Source: LMUY01 sp964245075 (GTDB lineage Bacteria > Pseudomonadota > Alphaproteobacteria > Acetobacterales > Acetobacteraceae). From it: a stretch of DNA of 64,000 nt. Positions 1-7,930 of the stretch are shown here, one piece after another (positions within the stretch are counted from its first letter, which is position 1; each line of letters starts with the position of its first letter). The position numbers were made by a program, and so were the translations under genes. The DNA lies in the NCBI GenBank assembly GCA_964245075.1, contig CAXTLC010000001.1, positions 121,078 to 185,077 of the forward strand, read 5' to 3'. The notes below the pieces were generated by a model. That model made no database searches. It worked only from the letters and a program-made list of their open reading frames with translations, and was not told where the DNA came from.

Positions 1-885
1 TATGGGCGGTGCAGCCGCTGGGGCGTGGTGGCGTTCGCTTCCTCGCTGGACCATCCGGGGCCGTTCGCCCGGTCGGTGGCCGACGCCGCGACCCTGCTGC
101 GCTCCATGGCCGGGTTCGACCCCAGGGACAGCACCTCCGCCGACCGCCCGGTGCCGGATTTCGCCGCCGCCTGCGCGCGGGGCGTGAGGGGGCTGCGGGT
201 CGGCGTGCCGCGCGAGTACCGGCAGGACGGCATGGCGCCGGCGATCGGGGCGCTGTGGGAGCAGGGCCTGGCCTGGCTGCGCGAGGCGGGGGCGGAGGTG
301 GTGGACGTGTCGCTGCCGCACACGCGGTACGGGTTGGCCTCGTACTACATCGTGGCGCCCGCGGAGGCCTCCTCCAACCTGGCGCGCTATGACGGGGTCC
401 GCTTCGGCCATCGCGTGGAAGGAGGCGACCTGACGGAGCTGTATGAGCGCACCCGTGCCGAGGGCTTCGGCGAGGAGGTGCGCAGGCGCATCATGATCGG
501 CACCTACGTGCTGTCCGCCGGCTACTACGACGCTTATTACACGCGGGCACAGAAGGTGAGGGCGTTGATCCTGCGTGATTTCACCGACGTGTTCGGCCGG
601 GTGGACGCCCTGCTGACGCCGACCACCCCCAATGCCGCCTTCGCCCAGGGCGAGAAGGTGGACGACCCGGTGGCCATGTACCTCAACGACGTGTTCACCG
701 TGCCCGCCAACCTGGCCGGGGTTCCCGCGCTGTCCGTTCCCGCCGGGCTGGACGGCGCCGGGCTGCCGCTCGGGTTGCAGGTGATCGGGCGGCCGTTCGA
801 CGAGGAAACGGTGTTCGCGGCGGGCGCCGCGATCGAGCGCGCCGCCGGGTTCACCGCGCGGCCGCGGATGAGGGCAGGAGCATGA
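1..885 (+). CDS. gatA: Asp-tRNA(Asn)/Glu-tRNA(Gln) amidotransferase subunit A, 3' part
   Basis: This is the C-terminal ~294 codons of the GatA amidase; the frame is open to the first base, so the start lies outside the window. GatA releases ammonia from glutamine and passes it to GatB for transamidation of mischarged Glu-tRNA(Gln) or Asp-tRNA(Asn). Visible amidase-family segments are the WGVVAFASSLDHPGP stretch just inside the window and the late PLGLQVIGRPFDEETVF segment. The Ser-cisSer-Lys catalytic residues would be upstream and cannot be checked. The stop overlaps the ATG of gatB by 4 nt (ATGA), the usual coupling of subunits made in equal amounts. The family call is secure from the partner gene. 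Confidence 0.95.
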   Translation, partial: YGRCSRWGVVAFASSLDHPGPFARSVADAATLLRSMAGFDPRDSTSADRPVPDFAAACARGVRGLRVGVPREYRQDGMAPAIGALWEQGLAWLREAGAEVVDVSLPHTRYGLASYYIVAPAEASSNLARYDGVRFGHRVEGGDLTELYERTRAEGFGEEVRRRIMIGTYVLSAGYYDAYYTRAQKVRALILRDFTDVFGRVDALLTPTTPNAAFAQGEKVDDPVAMYLNDVFTVPANLAGVPALSVPAGLDGAGLPLGLQVIGRPFDEETVFAAGAAIERAAGFTARPRMRAGA

Positions 886-2321
886 GCTACACCATTGGCG
901 AGTGGGAGATCGTCTGCGGGCTGGAGGTGCACGCGCAGGTCACCAGCAACGCCAAGCTGTTCTCCGGCGCCGCCACCGCGTTCGGCGCCGAGCCCAACAG
1001 CCAGGTGAGCTTCGTGGACGCCGGCTTCCCCGGCATGCTGCCGGTGGTCAACGAGGAATGCGTGGCGCAGGCGGTGCGGACCGGGCTGGGGCTGGACGCG
1101 CAGATCAACCTGGTCAGCCGGTTCGACCGCAAGAACTACTTCTACGCCGACCTGCCGCAGGGCTACCAGATCAGCCAGCTTTACCACCCGATCGTCGGCG
1201 CCGGGCACGTGGAGGTGGAGGCGGGCGGCGTCACCAAGCGCATTGGCGTGACCCGGCTGCACCTGGAGCAGGATGCCGGCAAGTCGCTGCACGACCAGGA
1301 CCCGGCACGCTCCTTCATCGACCTCAACCGCTCGGGCGTGGCGCTGATGGAGATCGTGTCCGAGCCGGACATCCGCTCTCCCGAGGAAGCGGGGGCTTAC
1401 CTGCGCAAGCTGCGCTCGATCCTGCGCTACCTCGGCACCTGCGACGGGAACATGGAGGAGGGTTCCATGCGCGCGGACGTCAACGTGTCGGTCCGCAAGC
1501 GCGGCGAGCCGTTCCGCACCCGCTGCGAGGTGAAGAACGTGAACTCCATCCGCTTCGTGCAGCAGGCGGTGGAGGCGGAAGCGCGGCGGCAGATCGACGT
1601 GTGGGAGGGCGGCGGCACCGTGGTGCAGGAAACGCGGCTGTTCGACCACGTCCGCGGCGAGACCCGCTCCATGCGCTCCAAGGAGGACGCGCACGACTAC
1701 CGGTATTTTCCGGACCCGGACCTGTTGCCGCTGGTGCTGGACGAGGCGTGGGTGGCCGGGCTGCGCGCGGGGCTGCCGGAGCTGCCGGACGCCAAGCGCG
1801 CCCGCTTCGTGTCGCAGCACGGTCTGTCGCCCTACGATGCCGGCGTGCTGGTGGCGGAGCAGGCGACTGCGGCGTTCTTCGAGACGGTGGCCGCCGGGCG
1901 GGATGCCAAGGCGGCGGCGAACTGGGTGATGGGGGACCTGTTCGGCGCGCTGAACCGCACCGGGCGCGCCATCGAGGACTCGCCCGTCCCGGCCGCCGCG
2001 CTGGGCGAGATGCTGGACCTCCTGGCGGACGGCACCATCAACGGCCGCATCGCCAAGGACGTGTTCGAGGCGATGGTGGACACCGGCGAGCGGCCCGGCG
2101 CGATCGTGGACGCGCGCGGCTTGCGCCAGGTGACGGACACGGGCGCGATCGATGGGGCGATCGCAGCCGTGATGGCGGCCAACGCCGACAAGGTGGCGCA
2201 GTACCGCGGCGGCAAGGACAAGCTGTTCGGCTTCTTCGTGGGCCAGGTGATGAAGGCCACCAGCGGCAAGGGCAACCCGGCGCTGATCAACGAGGCGTTG
2301 AGGGCGAAGCTGGACGGGTGA
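882..2321 (+). CDS. gatB: Asp-tRNA(Asn)/Glu-tRNA(Gln) amidotransferase subunit B
   Basis: A 479-residue GatB, the normal family length. It binds the mischarged tRNA, activates the carboxylate with ATP and accepts ammonia channelled from GatA. The N-terminal GLEVHAQV motif (about residues 10-17), the catalytic-cradle DYRYFPDPDLLPL motif (about 270-282) and a C-terminal YqeY-like tail ending in GKGNPALINEALRAKL are all present. The ATG overlaps the gatA stop as ATGA, which fixes the start. A hairpin follows the stop at 2324-2349. gatC is not adjacent in the window and may lie upstream of gatA. Confidence 0.97.
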   Translation: MSYTIGEWEIVCGLEVHAQVTSNAKLFSGAATAFGAEPNSQVSFVDAGFPGMLPVVNEECVAQAVRTGLGLDAQINLVSRFDRKNYFYADLPQGYQISQLYHPIVGAGHVEVEAGGVTKRIGVTRLHLEQDAGKSLHDQDPARSFIDLNRSGVALMEIVSEPDIRSPEEAGAYLRKLRSILRYLGTCDGNMEEGSMRADVNVSVRKRGEPFRTRCEVKNVNSIRFVQQAVEAEARRQIDVWEGGGTVVQETRLFDHVRGETRSMRSKEDAHDYRYFPDPDLLPLVLDEAWVAGLRAGLPELPDAKRARFVSQHGLSPYDAGVLVAEQATAAFFETVAAGRDAKAAANWVMGDLFGALNRTGRAIEDSPVPAAALGEMLDLLADGTINGRIAKDVFEAMVDTGERPGAIVDARGLRQVTDTGAIDGAIAAVMAANADKVAQYRGGKDKLFGFFVGQVMKATSGKGNPALINEALRAKLDG

Positions 2322-2323
2322 CT

Positions 2324-2349
2324 CCTTCCCTGCCAGCGGGCGAGGGAGG
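2324..2349 (+). terminator. Hairpin downstream of gatB
   Basis: Three bases after the gatB stop an 11-position stem (2324-2334 against 2339-2349, loop AGCG) can form, with one mismatch and two G-U pairs. It has no T-run, so it may be a Rho-dependent end, an mRNA 3' stabiliser or a weak member of the interspersed hairpin repeat seen elsewhere in the window. The 2350-2407 stretch holds nothing else recognisable. Confidence 0.35.
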
Positions 2350-2407
2350 CAAAGGTATGTAGCTTCTTGTACTCGTGGGAGAGAAGGCGAAGACTGACGA
2401 TCGTGGG

Positions 2408-2866
2408 TCAGTTCGCATCGCATGACGAGGGATCGACGAGGAACCACGCTTTGCGGTCACCACCTGTGAAGCAGCCGTGACGCCACAGGCCAGCATACAA
2501 TTCACCGGTAACCGCGCGGAGGGCACCATCGCCGTCCGATGTTCCATTCCGCCACTCACCTTCGTAACGGACTCCGTTGACGAGTGTCATGATCCCGTTG
2601 CCGTTCGGTTTGCCGGCACTAAAGCTGACCTCGTATCGGCTGCCGTCGGGTGTGACGATTAACACGAGTCCGCCTAGTTGACCGTCGGTCCACTGTCCCT
2701 CCACATGATCGCCGTCGGCGCTTGTTAGGACACCGTGTCCATTCAGCTTGCCGTTCCGGAACTCGCCCTCATGGCGTTTGCTCCCGGATGTCAGCACGCC
2801 CTTGCCGGATTGCAGGCCATCATGCCAGTCGCCCTCGTAGCAGTGGCCGTCAGCCCATATGTGCAC
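2408..2866 (-). CDS. MORN-repeat protein, C-terminal fragment
   Basis: 152 codons from a GTG at 2866, carrying about six MORN repeats of the form YEGDWHDGLQSGKGVLTSG. MORN repeats build extended beta-hairpin rods that bind lipids or proteins; no enzymatic domain is visible. This frame is continuous with the upstream MORN frame (2870-3184): only one TGA (2870-2872) and one GGC codon separate them, and the stop falls in the variable position between two repeat glycines. It is therefore best read as the distal part of one interrupted gene. A GGAAGG stretch lies 10 nt upstream of the GTG, so separate translation or reinitiation is possible. The C-terminus ends AWFLVDPSSCDAN with no recognisable extra domain. 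Confidence 0.6.
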   Translation of the reverse strand: MHIWADGHCYEGDWHDGLQSGKGVLTSGSKRHEGEFRNGKLNGHGVLTSADGDHVEGQWTDGQLGGLVLIVTPDGSRYEVSFSAGKPNGNGIMTLVNGVRYEGEWRNGTSDGDGALRAVTGELYAGLWRHGCFTGGDRKAWFLVDPSSCDAN

Positions 2867-2869
2867 GCC

Positions 2870-3184
2870 TCAGCCTTCCGGGCGACCGGAATGCCAATCT
2901 CCCTCATACCGCGTTCCATTCGGCTGACTAAGGATGCCATGGCTATCGAGATGGCCATTCTTCACGTCACCTTCATAGTGAATGCCGGATGTAGTCGTGG
3001 CAACTAGCCTGCCGTTGGTGACGATGCCCTGGAACGTCCCAAACATCCCGTCGTTAGGCGCCCTGAACCAAAATGACTGCTCTGGCGATGGTTCGAGGGC
3101 GTTGGCGAGACAACCGCCGCAAGTCACGAACGCTGTCCTGTCCACAAGCAAGCAAACTACTAATCGTAGTCTAAAAGGTCGCAA
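2870..3184 (-). pseudogene. MORN-repeat protein, N-terminal fragment ending at in-frame TGA
   Basis: 104 codons from a TTG at 3184. The first ~30 residues are hydrophobic with three cysteines (RLVVCLLVDRTAFVTCGGC), perhaps a poor export signal. Two to three MORN units follow (HYEGDVKNGHLDSHGIL, RYEGDWHSGRPEG). The frame stops at TGA 2870-2872 in the middle of a repeat, then continues with GVHIWADGHCYEGDW in the same frame. Restoring one sense codon (CGA or TGG are one change away) would give a protein of ~259 residues with 8-9 repeats. A nonsense mutation or sequencing error is the simplest reading. The start codon is uncertain; GTG 3145 is an alternative. Confidence 0.5.
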
Positions 3185-3236
3185 GTGACTGGCAACTTCC
3201 AGGATTCGGGTCGCTACTGCTCCGGCCGGTCAAAAC

Positions 3237-3512
3237 TCAGAAGCTTTCCTTCCACCCCGTCACGACGGAACCGCGGACAGGGCTGCCGTTCACAGGCACT
3301 GCCCCCGTTCCGGGCGGCATCTTGGGCGGGATCGGGAGTTCAAGCAAACCTACTGGACTGCCTGACCGCCTATATTGCACGAACGGCATCGGGGCGGGCT
3401 CGAACCGGGCATTCGATGGCCCGACCGGTGCGTGGACGGGCGGGTCGGCTGCGCAGGCGGTTAGCAACAGAGTCAGCAGAGCAGGGCAAAGGCCGCAGGG
3501 TGGCGTGAGCAT
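3237..3512 (-). CDS. Small putative lipoprotein
   Basis: A 91-residue protein with an N-terminal hydrophobic stretch and a lipobox-like LLLTAC-A, so Cys20 would be lipidated and the rest would sit in the periplasm. The mature part is Pro-rich (DPPVHAPVGPSN, PIPPKMPPGTGAVP) with no recognisable domain. ATG start at 3512. It lies between the broken MORN gene and the cobalamin adenosyltransferase in a patch with less extreme GC than its surroundings, which fits accessory sequence. Function unknown. Existence rests on the lipobox and codon pattern only. Confidence 0.5.
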   Translation of the reverse strand: MLTPPCGLCPALLTLLLTACAADPPVHAPVGPSNARFEPAPMPFVQYRRSGSPVGLLELPIPPKMPPGTGAVPVNGSPVRGSVVTGWKESF

Positions 3513-3605
3513 GTCGGTGCGATATCAACACGTTTCGACTCTGTTGCACACCTACATGCTACCAGATGGCGCGCGCACCATCCAATCTGAGCCGGCCTCA
3601 CCCCG

Positions 3606-4157
3606 TCACCGATTCGCCCCCGGCACCCACTTCACGTCCGCCCCGCGGTTCAGCACCCGGCCCAGCACGAACAGGTGGTCGGACAGCCGGTTGAGAAAGC
3701 GCACAACCGCCTCGTTCACCGTCTCCTCCCGCGCCAGTTGAACCACCAGGCGTTCCGCCCGGCGCACCACGGTGCGGGCCAGGTGGGCGTGGGCGGCGGC
3801 GGGCGTGCCGCCGGGCAGCACGAAGCTGTCCAGCGCGGGCAGGGTGGCGTTCATCGCCACCACCTCCGCTTCCAGCCGGGCGGAAGGCGCGTCCGTCAGC
3901 CGCAGGCGGTCGCCAGCGGCGCCCGGCACGCACAAGTCGGAGCCGACGTCGAACAGGTCGTTCTGCACCCGCGCCAGCATCGCGTCCTCGTCGCCGTCCG
4001 TGTGCAGGCGCAGCAGGCCGATGCAGGCGTTGGCCTCGTCCACCGTGCCGTACGCCTCCACCCGCAGCGCGTCCTTTGCCACCCGGCTGCCGTCGCCGAG
4101 CGAGGTTTGCCCGCGGTCGCCGCCCCGGGTCACCACCCGGTCGATGCGGACCGTCAC
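3606..4157 (-). CDS. Cob(I)alamin adenosyltransferase, PduO type
   Basis: 183 residues, standard for PduO-type ATP:cob(I)alamin adenosyltransferases, which transfer the 5'-deoxyadenosyl group of ATP to cob(I)alamin to make coenzyme B12. The N-terminal ATP loop reads TRGGDRGQTSLGDG (residues 9-22), followed by VEAYGTVDEANACIGLLR, and the C-terminal helices contain RRAERLVVQL and NRLSDHLFVLGRVLNRG, all typical of the trimeric PduO fold. The GTG start (4157) overlaps the TGA of the upstream CDF transporter as GTGA, so the two are translationally coupled. A tie between metal export and B12 is unclear and may be only positional. Confidence 0.93.
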   Translation of the reverse strand: MTVRIDRVVTRGGDRGQTSLGDGSRVAKDALRVEAYGTVDEANACIGLLRLHTDGDEDAMLARVQNDLFDVGSDLCVPGAAGDRLRLTDAPSARLEAEVVAMNATLPALDSFVLPGGTPAAAHAHLARTVVRRAERLVVQLAREETVNEAVVRFLNRLSDHLFVLGRVLNRGADVKWVPGANR

Positions 4158-5080
4158 AGCACGAGCACGCCGTGATGCTTCGCCTTGCCCTCGGGCTCGA
4201 CGTGGATGGTGATGATCAAGTGCTGCATCTCCTCGCGTAGCGCCGTCTCGATACGGTCACAGATGGCGTGCGCGGCCGAAACCGGCAGGTCCCCCGGCAC
4301 CACCAGATGAAATTCCAGGTAGGTCAGCCGCCCGGCGTGGCGGGTGCGCAGGTCGTGCGCTTCCAGCGCGCCTTCCGCGTGCTCGCCCACCAGGCGGCGG
4401 ATGCGCTCCACCACGTCCGCGGCGGGGGCCGCGTCCATCAAGCCGCCGACCGACTGGCTGATCAGGCTGGTGCCGGACCACAGCACGTAGAACGCCACCA
4501 GGGCGGCCAGCAGGGCGTCCAGCAGCGGCTGCGCCGTCGCCACCGCGAGGCCCAGCCCGGCGAGAATGCCGCCGGAGGTCGCGACGTCCGACCACAGGTG
4601 CCGACCGTCGGCCTGCAACGTCACCGAGCGGGCAAGCCGGCCGGCGCGCAGCAGCACCGTGCCCCACAGGGCGTTGAGCAGGGTCGCCAGCCCGTTCAAC
4701 GCCACGCCCTGCCAGGGCAGGGACAGCGGCGCCGGGTCCCCCCAGCTCTGCCAGGCGTGCTGCAGGATGGCGAGGCTGGCCACGATGATCAGCACGCCCT
4801 CGATCACGGCGGCAAAGAATTCGGCCTTCTGGTGGCCATACGGGTGGTTGGCGTCCGCCGGGCGCTCGGCGAAGCGCAGCGCGCCCAGCGCGATCAGGGA
4901 GGCGGCGACATTCACCGTGCTTTCCAGCGCATCGGAGAACAGCGCGGCGCTGCCCGTCAGCCACCACGCGCCGGACTTGAGCGCCAGAACGCCCAGGCCC
5001 AGCACGATGGTGAAGCTTGCGATCCGCTGCGTTCGTTCCACCGGCGCGGCAACTCCCGTGCTGTTCGCCGCCTGTAGCAA
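4154..5080 (-). CDS. Cation diffusion facilitator transporter
   Basis: 308-residue CDF-family exporter with about six membrane helices and a C-terminal cytoplasmic dimerisation domain (about 220-300). Divalent-metal motifs are visible: FSDALES in the second helix, HPYGHQKAEFF in the loop after it, and GRHLWSDVATSGG (HxxxD) in the fifth helix. These proteins exchange Zn(II), Fe(II) or Mn(II) for protons across the inner membrane; the metal cannot be told from sequence. The long reading starts at TTG 5080; GTG 5041 is an alternative that would drop 13 residues. The end overlaps the adenosyltransferase start. Confidence 0.9.
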   Translation of the reverse strand: MLQAANSTGVAAPVERTQRIASFTIVLGLGVLALKSGAWWLTGSAALFSDALESTVNVAASLIALGALRFAERPADANHPYGHQKAEFFAAVIEGVLIIVASLAILQHAWQSWGDPAPLSLPWQGVALNGLATLLNALWGTVLLRAGRLARSVTLQADGRHLWSDVATSGGILAGLGLAVATAQPLLDALLAALVAFYVLWSGTSLISQSVGGLMDAAPAADVVERIRRLVGEHAEGALEAHDLRTRHAGRLTYLEFHLVVPGDLPVSAAHAICDRIETALREEMQHLIITIHVEPEGKAKHHGVLVL

Positions 5081-5095
5081 ACGGCTCGGGCCGCG

Positions 5096-5776
5096 TCATC
5101 CAGCGCCGCCCCCGCTGCGGGCGCGGACCTCGACGCGCGAGCCGTCCACCCGCGTGCTGAACAGCGCTTGCAGCCAGCAGCCGTTGCGGTCGTACCACGC
5201 ACTGCCGGAAACTGGCCCCGACAGGTCGAACTTGCGGGCGGCGACGGGGTGGCCGCCGATCGTCAGCGTCTCGTCCACCCCGGGCGAGGCGTGCATCGGG
5301 ACGACTTCGCCGGTTTCGCGGTCCAGCAGCCGGGTTTGGGCGACCGTCCTGCTGTTCCACAGGCTGGTCGCCAGCAGCGGCGCCATGCCCGGCGGGGGGC
5401 CGCTGGTGCCGCGCCACCCCGTCTGCGGGTCACGCACGGCATCCACGTGCCGCGGGGTGCCGTCATCGTCGGTGCGGGTGGTGAGCGCCACCATCTGGCC
5501 GCCGTGCCAGCGCTCCTCCCCATGGTGCTGGTAGCGGTAAACGCTGATGCCGAGCGCATGGAGCGCGGCTTGCACGTCAACCGTGACCGTCATGTCCGAC
5601 CCGTTCACCGCGTAGCGCACGGTTTGGCGGCCGATGACGTTGCCGCCGCGCACCAGGTCATACTCGGCCACCTGGCCATTCTGGACCGGGCAGACCGGCA
5701 GCGGGTCGGCCGCGAGGGCCGGCGTGGCCCCGGCCGAAGCAAGGGCGGCAAGGGTGAGGAGTCGGCGCATAAGCAT
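5096..5776 (-). CDS. Exported DUF6134-like protein
   Basis: 226 residues with a clear signal peptide (MLMRRLLTLAALASAGATPALA, likely cleavage after Ala-Leu-Ala) and a mature part rich in beta-strands (EYDLVRGGNVIGRQTVRYAV, DMTVTVDV). The layout resembles DUF6134 proteins: exported, ~200-230 residues, with a repeated strand pattern and a C-terminal FDLSGPVSGSAWYDRNGCWL block. Its function is unknown. It lies 16 nt upstream of the CDF transporter and probably shares its transcript, with tRNA-Ser immediately upstream on the same strand. Starts at ATG 5776; ATG 5770 is an alternative. Confidence 0.75.
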   Translation of the reverse strand: MLMRRLLTLAALASAGATPALAADPLPVCPVQNGQVAEYDLVRGGNVIGRQTVRYAVNGSDMTVTVDVQAALHALGISVYRYQHHGEERWHGGQMVALTTRTDDDGTPRHVDAVRDPQTGWRGTSGPPPGMAPLLATSLWNSRTVAQTRLLDRETGEVVPMHASPGVDETLTIGGHPVAARKFDLSGPVSGSAWYDRNGCWLQALFSTRVDGSRVEVRARSGGGAG

Positions 5777-5820
5777 GTATGCAGCATAGCGCAGATGGAG
5801 AGGCTGTCACACGGGAGCGG

Positions 5821-5905
5821 CGGACAGGGTGGGATTCGAACCCACGGAGGCTTGCACCTCGGCGGTTTTCAAGACCGCTGCCTTAAACCACTCGGCCACC
5901 TGTCC
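5821..5905 (-). tRNA. tRNA-Ser (anticodon UGA)
   Basis: Read on the minus strand, the 7-bp acceptor GGACAGG/CCTGTCC closes perfectly with discriminator G. The D arm (GCC...GGC), a 5-bp anticodon stem GCGGT/ACCGC around the loop CTTGAAA (anticodon TGA), a long variable arm GAGG...CCTC and a T arm GTGGG-TTCGAAT-CCCAC are all present. The long variable arm and UGA anticodon give serine. CCA is not encoded. Confidence 0.97.
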
Positions 5906-5984
5906 GGTGCGCCGGTATGGAAAGGGTTTCGCCGGGGCGTGCAACCCTTTATTCATTTGGCTGGTCACGACGAAACGGGTTGCA

Positions 5985-6977
5985 ATGTCGCGTTCGGTCC
6001 TTGCCTTGTCAGCCTTCGCCCTGCTTGCCGTGCCGGCTGCGGCGGCCACCCCGCAGCAGGATACGTCCCAGATCGTCACCCTCCAGGTGGAGAACGACGC
6101 CGTCTCCACCCTGCGCGGCACGTCGGACCAGTACTACACCAGCGGGCTGCGGCTGGGATGGACGTCCGGGACGGACCAGGTGCCGGGCGCCTTGCAGGAC
6201 GCGGCCAACAAGATCTGGGGCAACGGGGTGCAGCGCGTCAGCCTGGACATCAGCCAATCCATCTTCACGCCGCGCAACACCCAGGCGGTCAACCCGCCGC
6301 TCAATGACCGTCCGTATGCCGGCATCCTGGGCGTGACCGGGTCGCTGATCCACGACACGGGCGACGCGCGGACGGTGCTGGCGGTGATGGTGGGCGTGGT
6401 CGGCCCGGGCTCGGGCGCGCAGGACACGCAGAACGGCTTCCACAACCTGATCGGCGACACCCCCAACCGCGGCTGGGCCACCCAGCTACAGAACGAGCCG
6501 CTGTTCGAGATCACGCCGGAGCGCACCTGGCGGGTGCCGGCCGGCCGCTATCGCGGGGTGGAGTTCGAGGCGCTGCCATCCGTCAGCGCCGGCTTCGGCC
6601 TGGAGCGCAACTACGCGCAGGCCGGGTTGATCCTGCGGCTGGGACAGGGTCTGGACAGCGACTACGGCGTGTCCCGCATCCGGCCCGGCTTGACGGGGAC
6701 GGACGCCTACACCCCGACCCGGCCGTTCGTCTGGTACGTGTTCGGCGGCGCGGACGGGCAGGCGGTCGGCACGGACGTGACGCTGAACGGCAGCAACTTC
6801 CGCAGCAGCCGCAGCGTCGCCCCCAAGTGGGACGTGGGCGAGTTGGAACTCGGCGCAGCCGTCATCTACCGCGGCGTGCGGATCACCTACTCGCAGACCT
6901 GGCAGACGCAGGAGTTCCGGACGCAGAAGGCAGGCCTGTTCAACTTCGGCTCGCTCGCGGCGTCCGTGCGGTTCTGA
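5985..6977 (+). CDS. LpxR-like lipid A deacylase (outer-membrane beta-barrel)
   Basis: 330 residues from ATG 5985: a signal peptide (LALSAFALLAVPAAAATP) followed by an LpxR/DUF2219 barrel. LpxR removes the 3'-acyloxyacyl chain of lipid A in the outer membrane. The family motifs are present: VENDAVS with Asn37-Asp38, DQYYTSGLRLGW with Thr52, and the QNGFHNLIGD...GWATQL.NEP block with a candidate catalytic His153. The protein ends in a strand with terminal Phe (SLAASVRF), as outer-membrane barrels do. The open frame extends upstream through the tRNA gene, but only this ATG gives a signal peptide. The stop overlaps the ATG of the next gene (TGATG). Substrate activity is inferred from the family. 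Confidence 0.87.
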   Translation: MSRSVLALSAFALLAVPAAAATPQQDTSQIVTLQVENDAVSTLRGTSDQYYTSGLRLGWTSGTDQVPGALQDAANKIWGNGVQRVSLDISQSIFTPRNTQAVNPPLNDRPYAGILGVTGSLIHDTGDARTVLAVMVGVVGPGSGAQDTQNGFHNLIGDTPNRGWATQLQNEPLFEITPERTWRVPAGRYRGVEFEALPSVSAGFGLERNYAQAGLILRLGQGLDSDYGVSRIRPGLTGTDAYTPTRPFVWYVFGGADGQAVGTDVTLNGSNFRSSRSVAPKWDVGELELGAAVIYRGVRITYSQTWQTQEFRTQKAGLFNFGSLAASVRF

Positions 6978-7930
6978 TGCGGCGGCGGTTTCTGCTGGCC
7001 GGGCTGGCGGCCACCCCCTGGGCCGTGGCGGCGCAGGAAAGCTTCGGCGCGTTCGTGTCCGGGGTGAAGGCGGAGGCGCGGCGCGGCGGCATCCGGGAAG
7101 CGACGCTGGACGCCGCCTTCGCCGGGGTCGGCCCCAACCAGAAGGTGATCGAGGCGGACCGCAAGCAGCCCGAGTTCACCATGACCTGGGCGCGCTACCG
7201 GAGCTTCACGACGTCCGACAAGCGGGTGGCGCGGGGCAGGGAGGCCTACGGCGCCAACCGCGCCTTGTTCGCCCGGGTGGCCGAGCGGTACCGGGTGGAC
7301 GTGCAGCCGGTCGCCGGCATCTGGGGTCTGGAAAGCAATTTCGGCACCGACACCGGCAGCTACAACGTCATCGAGGCGCTGGCGACGCTGGCCTGGGAGG
7401 GGCGGCGCGCCGCGTTCTTCCGCAGCCAGTTGATCGCGGCGCTCAAGATCCTGGACCACGGGGACATCGCCCCCGCCCGCATGCTCGGCTCCTACGCCGG
7501 CGCGATGGGGCAGCCGCAGTTCATGCCCGACTCGTACCAGCGCTACGCGGTGGACTTCGAGGGCAACGGCCGGCGGGACATCTGGGACAGCCGCGCCGAC
7601 GTGCTGGCCTCCATCGCCAACTACCTTTCCGCATCCGGCTGGCGCTACGGCGAGCCATCCTCCCAGCCGGTCAGGGTGCCGCCGAATCTGGAAGCGGCGT
7701 CCGTCGGGCGGGAAGTCCGGCGCACGCTGGGGGAATGGCAGCGCATGGGGGTGCGGCGGGAAGACGGGTCCGGCTTCCTTCGTCCGGACCCGGTGGGCGC
7801 GGTGGTGATGCCGGACGGCGACGGCGGCGCGGCGTTCATGGTGTTCGCGAACTTCGCCGCCATCCGCCGCTACAACCCATCCGACTTCTACGCCCTGTCG
7901 GTCCAGTTGCTGGGTGACATGGTGACGTGA
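6977..7930 (+). CDS. Lytic murein transglycosylase, MltB family
   Basis: 317 residues. MltB-type enzymes cleave the MurNAc-GlcNAc bond of peptidoglycan with formation of 1,6-anhydroMurNAc. The N-terminus MRRRFLLAGLAATPWAVAAQ is a signal peptide with a Tat-like RRxFL core. The catalytic glutamate is Glu119 in GIWGLESNFG, with the substrate-binding YAGAMGQPQFMPDSY block and IANYLSASGW following, as in MltB. The ATG at 6977 overlaps the LpxR-like stop (TGATG) and the gene ends in a GTGA overlap with the RlpA-like gene, so LpxR-MltB-RlpA are translationally chained. Confidence 0.93.
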   Translation: MRRRFLLAGLAATPWAVAAQESFGAFVSGVKAEARRGGIREATLDAAFAGVGPNQKVIEADRKQPEFTMTWARYRSFTTSDKRVARGREAYGANRALFARVAERYRVDVQPVAGIWGLESNFGTDTGSYNVIEALATLAWEGRRAAFFRSQLIAALKILDHGDIAPARMLGSYAGAMGQPQFMPDSYQRYAVDFEGNGRRDIWDSRADVLASIANYLSASGWRYGEPSSQPVRVPPNLEAASVGREVRRTLGEWQRMGVRREDGSGFLRPDPVGAVVMPDGDGGAAFMVFANFAAIRRYNPSDFYALSVQLLGDMVT

